Assembly (NCBI GenBank): GCA_002389785.1 | Contig: DGQS01000221.1 | Span: 1-9,338, forward strand | Length of the DNA stretch: 9,338 nucleotides | Origin: Bacteroidetes bacterium UBA4408 | GTDB lineage: Bacteria > Bacteroidota > Bacteroidia > UBA4408 | Direction: 5' to 3' | Shown: positions 6,874 to 9,338 of the stretch, in pieces | How positions within the stretch are numbered: the first letter of the stretch is position 1 | How the letters are laid out: each line of letters opens with the position of its first letter | Made by a program: the position numbers and the translations under genes | The notes under the pieces: generated by a model | The model's database searches: none | What the model was told of the DNA's origin: nothing | What the model saw: only the letters and a program-made list of their open reading frames with translations

Positions 6874-7312
6874 TCGTTTAAGGATTTTGTTTATTCATTT
6901 GAAGTAAACGAAAAATTGGAAAGTTTATTTGAATGAAATTAAAAATGAGAAAAAAGTTTATAGATAAAACAGCTTTTGTACCTAAATTTTAAAATAATAA
7001 AACAGAATTAATAATTTTTGCCTCATTAGAATTTATTATTGGAACGCATATTTGGCGCCTGCCTGCAGTAACTAAACAATCGCTAGGGCAGGCAGGAATT
7101 TTATGATTATCGCTGATTTGATTTCGTTTCAAATAATAAAACCCCATTCAAGTTTATGGATTACATCAATTGTGTACAAAAAAAATTAAAGTTTAGTTAC
7201 ACTTGCGGATAAGATTATAAGTTTTTGTGAAAATTTTTGGAGCAGTTCCTTAATTAAACTGAACTCATAAATTTATTAATGCTGTAAAGAGGATTGATTC
7301 TAACTTGTCTGT
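6874..7312. other. 439-base intergenic region without a recognisable gene
   Basis: This AT-rich gap lies between the ends of two minus-strand genes: upstream of DUF4153 and downstream of the ZIP transporter. It contains a GC-rich hairpin (7058-7096), a 10-base inverted repeat linking the hairpin loop to 7191-7200, and a 12-base direct repeat AAATAATAAAAC at 6992-7003 and 7131-7142 that brackets the hairpin. A weaker hairpin has CAGTT (7243-7247) and AACTG (7257-7261) arms. On the plus strand CTTTTGTACC near 6973-6982 resembles a -7 box, but no plus-strand gene follows. No convincing coding frame was seen on either strand. Confidence 0.6.
7058..7096. repeat. GC-rich inverted repeat forming a 9-bp stem, 21-base loop
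   Basis: CCTGCCTGC at 7058-7066 is the exact reverse complement of GCAGGCAGG at 7088-7096. Each arm is an internal tandem of CCTG/GCAGG units. The GC content of the arms contrasts sharply with the surrounding AT-rich DNA. The arms resemble short palindromic intergenic repeats or the ends of a small non-autonomous element. A transcriptional role behind the ZIP gene is possible, but neither side has a U-tract. Confidence 0.7.
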
Positions 7313-8029
7313 TTAAAAATGAAATAACCAAGCAGTCAGGGCTCCAACCAAAATAGTGGCAAATTTCAAAAGATTAAATCGATGATTTTCGGAAGATTCA
7401 AACAAAATGGTAGTTGAGATATGAAGAAATATACCAATCACCACCGCAATAATTTTGTCGAAATAAACTGAAATGTTGTTGAATAGATTAGTGCTGATAG
7501 CCTGGCTGCAGTATGCTCCCAAGGGCGCCATGGCAGCAAAAATTACAAGCATTGTAAAAATACTTTTGCGGGCTACATTCGATTCAATCATCATGGTAGT
7601 TAGAGCCAATGCTACGGGAATATTGTGAAGTATAATTCCAACAAGCAAAGAATGGTAGCTTCCACTATCGAGTTTCGCCAGTGGCATACCTTCTAAAAAT
7701 GAATGAATACATAGACTAAGCATGATTGCGATAGGAAAATTATGTTCACTTGAAGCATGCACATGCACATGCCCGTGCTCAATTCCTTCGCTAAAAAATT
7801 CAAGAAAAATTTGCAGAAAGAAACCGGTCAAAATGTAAATCCCAATTTCGCTGTTTCCCGACATATAAATTTCAGGAATAAGGTGAAGTACGCAAATTGC
7901 AAACAAATAAGCTCCACTAAATGCAAGCAATAATTTTAGAACATGTTTGTTTTTTCGTTCAAATAAAAAAGCAGACCAGCCACTTAAAAGTGCTGTGAAA
8001 AATAGGAGGGAAGTAGTAATTAGCGACAC
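7313..8029 (-). CDS. ZIP-family divalent metal transporter
   Basis: The 238-residue protein has about eight hydrophobic segments and the ZIP layout. A His-rich loop (EHGHVHVHASSEH, 84-96) precedes TM4 with HSFLEGMPL (H109, E113), and TM5 has HNIPVALAL (H135, N136, P138). ZIP proteins move zinc, iron or manganese into the cytoplasm, and the inner membrane is the expected site. At the position of the conserved TM5 Glu (HxxPE) this protein has Val139, so its metal site is probably not the standard binuclear one. H203 in FLHISTTILFES is a further possible ligand. The start is a GTG at 8029: an in-frame TAA lies 12 bases upstream with no ATG between, and the next Met (M56) would delete the first membrane segments. 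It begins 17 bases after the metallophosphoesterase stop and probably shares its transcript. Confidence 0.88.
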   Translation of the reverse strand: MSLITTSLLFFTALLSGWSAFLFERKNKHVLKLLLAFSGAYLFAICVLHLIPEIYMSGNSEIGIYILTGFFLQIFLEFFSEGIEHGHVHVHASSEHNFPIAIMLSLCIHSFLEGMPLAKLDSGSYHSLLVGIILHNIPVALALTTMMIESNVARKSIFTMLVIFAAMAPLGAYCSQAISTNLFNNISVYFDKIIAVVIGIFLHISTTILFESSENHRFNLLKFATILVGALTAWLFHF

Positions 8030-8046
8030 GTATGAATATTTTTAAA

Positions 8047-9294
8047 TCAAGCTTTGTTTGATAACTCAACTACTGTAATTTCGGGTAAAATACCCACCCT
8101 TCCCGGATATCCAATAAAACCTAAACCTCGGTTCACATATAAGTATTGGTTTCCATGTTGATACAAGCCGGCCCATTGTTTATAAATGTACTGTACAGGA
8201 CTCCATTTAAATCCCGGAATTTCAACACCAAATTGCATCCCGTGTGTATGGCCTGCAAATGCCACGTCAATATCGTTGTATTTTTTTAAAACTTCTGCCT
8301 CCCAATGCGAAGGATCGTGTGAAAGTAATAGTTTAACTGGATAATTTTCAGTTCCGCTATGGGCCTTTTTTAAATCGCCGTATTTTGTGAACCCGCGCGC
8401 CCCCCAATTTTCAATACCTATCAAGGCGATTTTTGCATCACCTTTTTGCAGTGCAACATGTTCATTTAACAGCAAGCGCCAGCCATATTCTTTGTGTTTT
8501 TGTTTCAAGCTATTCAAATTAGCAGCTTTTTCTTGTTCACTATCCCAGCTTACATAATCTCCATAATCGTGATTTCCAAGCGTTGAATAAACACCCATGG
8601 GGGCTTGAATTTTACTAAAAGTAGCCGAAAATTTTTCGGTTTCAGTAGCTACATCATTTACCAAGTCACCGGTAAAAAACACAAGGTCGGGTTGTTCCTT
8701 ATTTATGAGTTGAACAGCATTTTCAAAATGTGCAGGAGTAGTAAAACTTCCGCAATGTATATCCGAAATTTGAACTATGCGTAAACCATTGAAAGCGTCC
8801 GGTAAATTTGGCAAATGCAGTTTAGTTTTCTTTATTTTAATATCAAATCCACCTTTAAACATACCGTAAATTAAACTCAGATAGGGAACTGCCGCCATAA
8901 AAATGGCCATTTGACTAATAAATTTGATTCTGCTGATACTATGGGGATGAGTAGGGTCGGGAGCGCTGGAAGGAACAAGGTAGGTTCCCATCCATCTTAC
9001 TAAACGAATCACATCATCGGCCAGCAAAAATACGCTGCCTACTATTTTGCAAATAAGCGCTCCTACAACAAAAGCTACCACATAAATGCGGATATATTGA
9101 TTCCATTCACGAAAGGGATAAACAAAATTAATCAACAAGAGTGCAACCGAAAAAATGGTAAATCCCCAGTAAATACTTATAACCGTTGATTTTCGTGCTG
9201 GAGTTGAATTTTTAAGAAGGGTAAGAATGGATTGAAAAAAATAGAAATCGATGAGCAGTAGAACCCCAATAATAACAATAAAACGCTGGTGCAT
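8047..9294 (-). CDS. Membrane-anchored metallophosphoesterase (calcineurin-like, YkuE-type)
   Basis: From the ATG at 9294 this is a 415-residue protein. Four hydrophobic segments (about 5-27, 38-59, 67-92, 126-146) precede a calcineurin-like domain from about 160. All five metallophosphoesterase motifs are present: RIVQISDIH (D178, H180), FFTGDLVND (D210), STLGNHDYGD (N241, H242), LLSHDPSHW (H326) and FAGHTHGMQFG (H349, H351). These bind a two-metal centre that hydrolyses phosphomonoesters or diesters. YkuE-type members are often envelope enzymes, but the substrate here is unknown. The frame can be extended by six codons to a TTG at 9312, but that TTG overlaps a perfect -7 box and would lie upstream of the transcription start, so the ATG is preferred. 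It is followed 17 bases later by the ZIP transporter. Confidence 0.88.
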   Translation of the reverse strand: MHQRFIVIIGVLLLIDFYFFQSILTLLKNSTPARKSTVISIYWGFTIFSVALLLINFVYPFREWNQYIRIYVVAFVVGALICKIVGSVFLLADDVIRLVRWMGTYLVPSSAPDPTHPHSISRIKFISQMAIFMAAVPYLSLIYGMFKGGFDIKIKKTKLHLPNLPDAFNGLRIVQISDIHCGSFTTPAHFENAVQLINKEQPDLVFFTGDLVNDVATETEKFSATFSKIQAPMGVYSTLGNHDYGDYVSWDSEQEKAANLNSLKQKHKEYGWRLLLNEHVALQKGDAKIALIGIENWGARGFTKYGDLKKAHSGTENYPVKLLLSHDPSHWEAEVLKKYNDIDVAFAGHTHGMQFGVEIPGFKWSPVQYIYKQWAGLYQHGNQYLYVNRGLGFIGYPGRVGILPEITVVELSNKA

Positions 9295-9309
9295 AAATAA
9301 AAATTTGTG

Positions 9310-9317
9310 CAAAAGTA
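9310..9317 (-). promoter_or_regulatory. -7 box TACTTTTG ahead of the metallophosphoesterase-ZIP operon
   Basis: Read on the minus strand, 9317 to 9310 is TACTTTTG followed by CAC, a perfect TAnnTTTG match. Transcription would begin near 9304, about 10 bases before the ATG at 9294. The -33 element would fall at or beyond the right edge of the window and cannot be assessed. The box excludes the in-frame TTG at 9312 as the start. Confidence 0.6.
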
Positions 9318-9338
9318 AATATTATATAGTGCTAACTT

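Noticed and set aside
6971..7022. Plus-strand promoter-like sequences (CTTTTGTACC, AATTTTTGCC)
   Set aside because: Neither has a full TAnnTTTG match, and no plus-strand gene follows within the window.
7243..7261. CAGTT/AACTG hairpin as terminator of the ZIP gene
   Set aside because: The stem is short and AT-rich, there is no U-tract, and it lies more than 50 bases past the stop.
9310..9312. TTG at 9312 as start of the metallophosphoesterase
   Set aside because: It overlaps the perfect -7 box, so it would lie upstream of the transcript; the ATG at 9294 fits better.
1..9338. CRISPR array, tRNA, integrase, transposase or defence system
   Set aside because: No regularly spaced repeats, cloverleaf structure or mobile-element or defence protein motifs were seen.

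Overview
The window looks like a chromosomal segment from a member of the Bacteroidota. The evidence is AT-rich DNA, -7 boxes of the Bacteroidota type (TAnnTTTG) ahead of several genes, no clear Shine-Dalgarno sequences, a large secreted beta-propeller protein of the kind exported by the type IX system, and families common in that phylum (DUF4153, zinc-dependent phospholipase C/S1-P1-like proteins). Eight protein genes are supported, one of them cut by the left edge. No tRNA, rRNA, CRISPR array, insertion sequence or phage gene was seen.

Left part, minus strand (3079 down to 1): a probable three-gene operon of a ComB-family 2-phosphosulfolactate phosphatase, a secreted zinc-dependent phospholipase C/S1-P1-like protein, and a secreted repeat protein built as a beta-propeller. 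The gaps are only 7 and 21 bases. The repeat protein runs off the window and its C-terminus is missing.

Middle, plus strand (3203 to 4831): a SAM-dependent methyltransferase with an N-terminal zinc-ribbon-like segment, then a pirin-family bicupin protein 30 bases later. They diverge from the comB operon across a 123-base promoter region. Downstream lies a 218-base convergent gap holding a possible 47-codon membrane peptide, a G-rich tract and small hairpins.

Right part, minus strand: a stand-alone DUF4153 membrane protein (6873 to 5050), a 439-base gap with a strong GC-rich hairpin whose loop is complementary to a downstream segment, and a two-gene unit of a membrane-anchored metallophosphoesterase (start 9294) followed by a ZIP-family metal transporter (GTG start at 8029).

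Most of this is ordinary housekeeping and envelope biology. A theme of metal use recurs (zinc nuclease/phospholipase, metal-binding pirin, binuclear phosphoesterase, ZIP importer), but nothing here shows that these genes form one system. The least explained items are the hairpin in the 6874-7312 gap, the possible small peptide at 4935-5078, and the altered TM5 motif of the ZIP protein. Several gene starts need correction from the longest open frame: comB starts at 3079, the methyltransferase at 3203, and the metallophosphoesterase at 9294.
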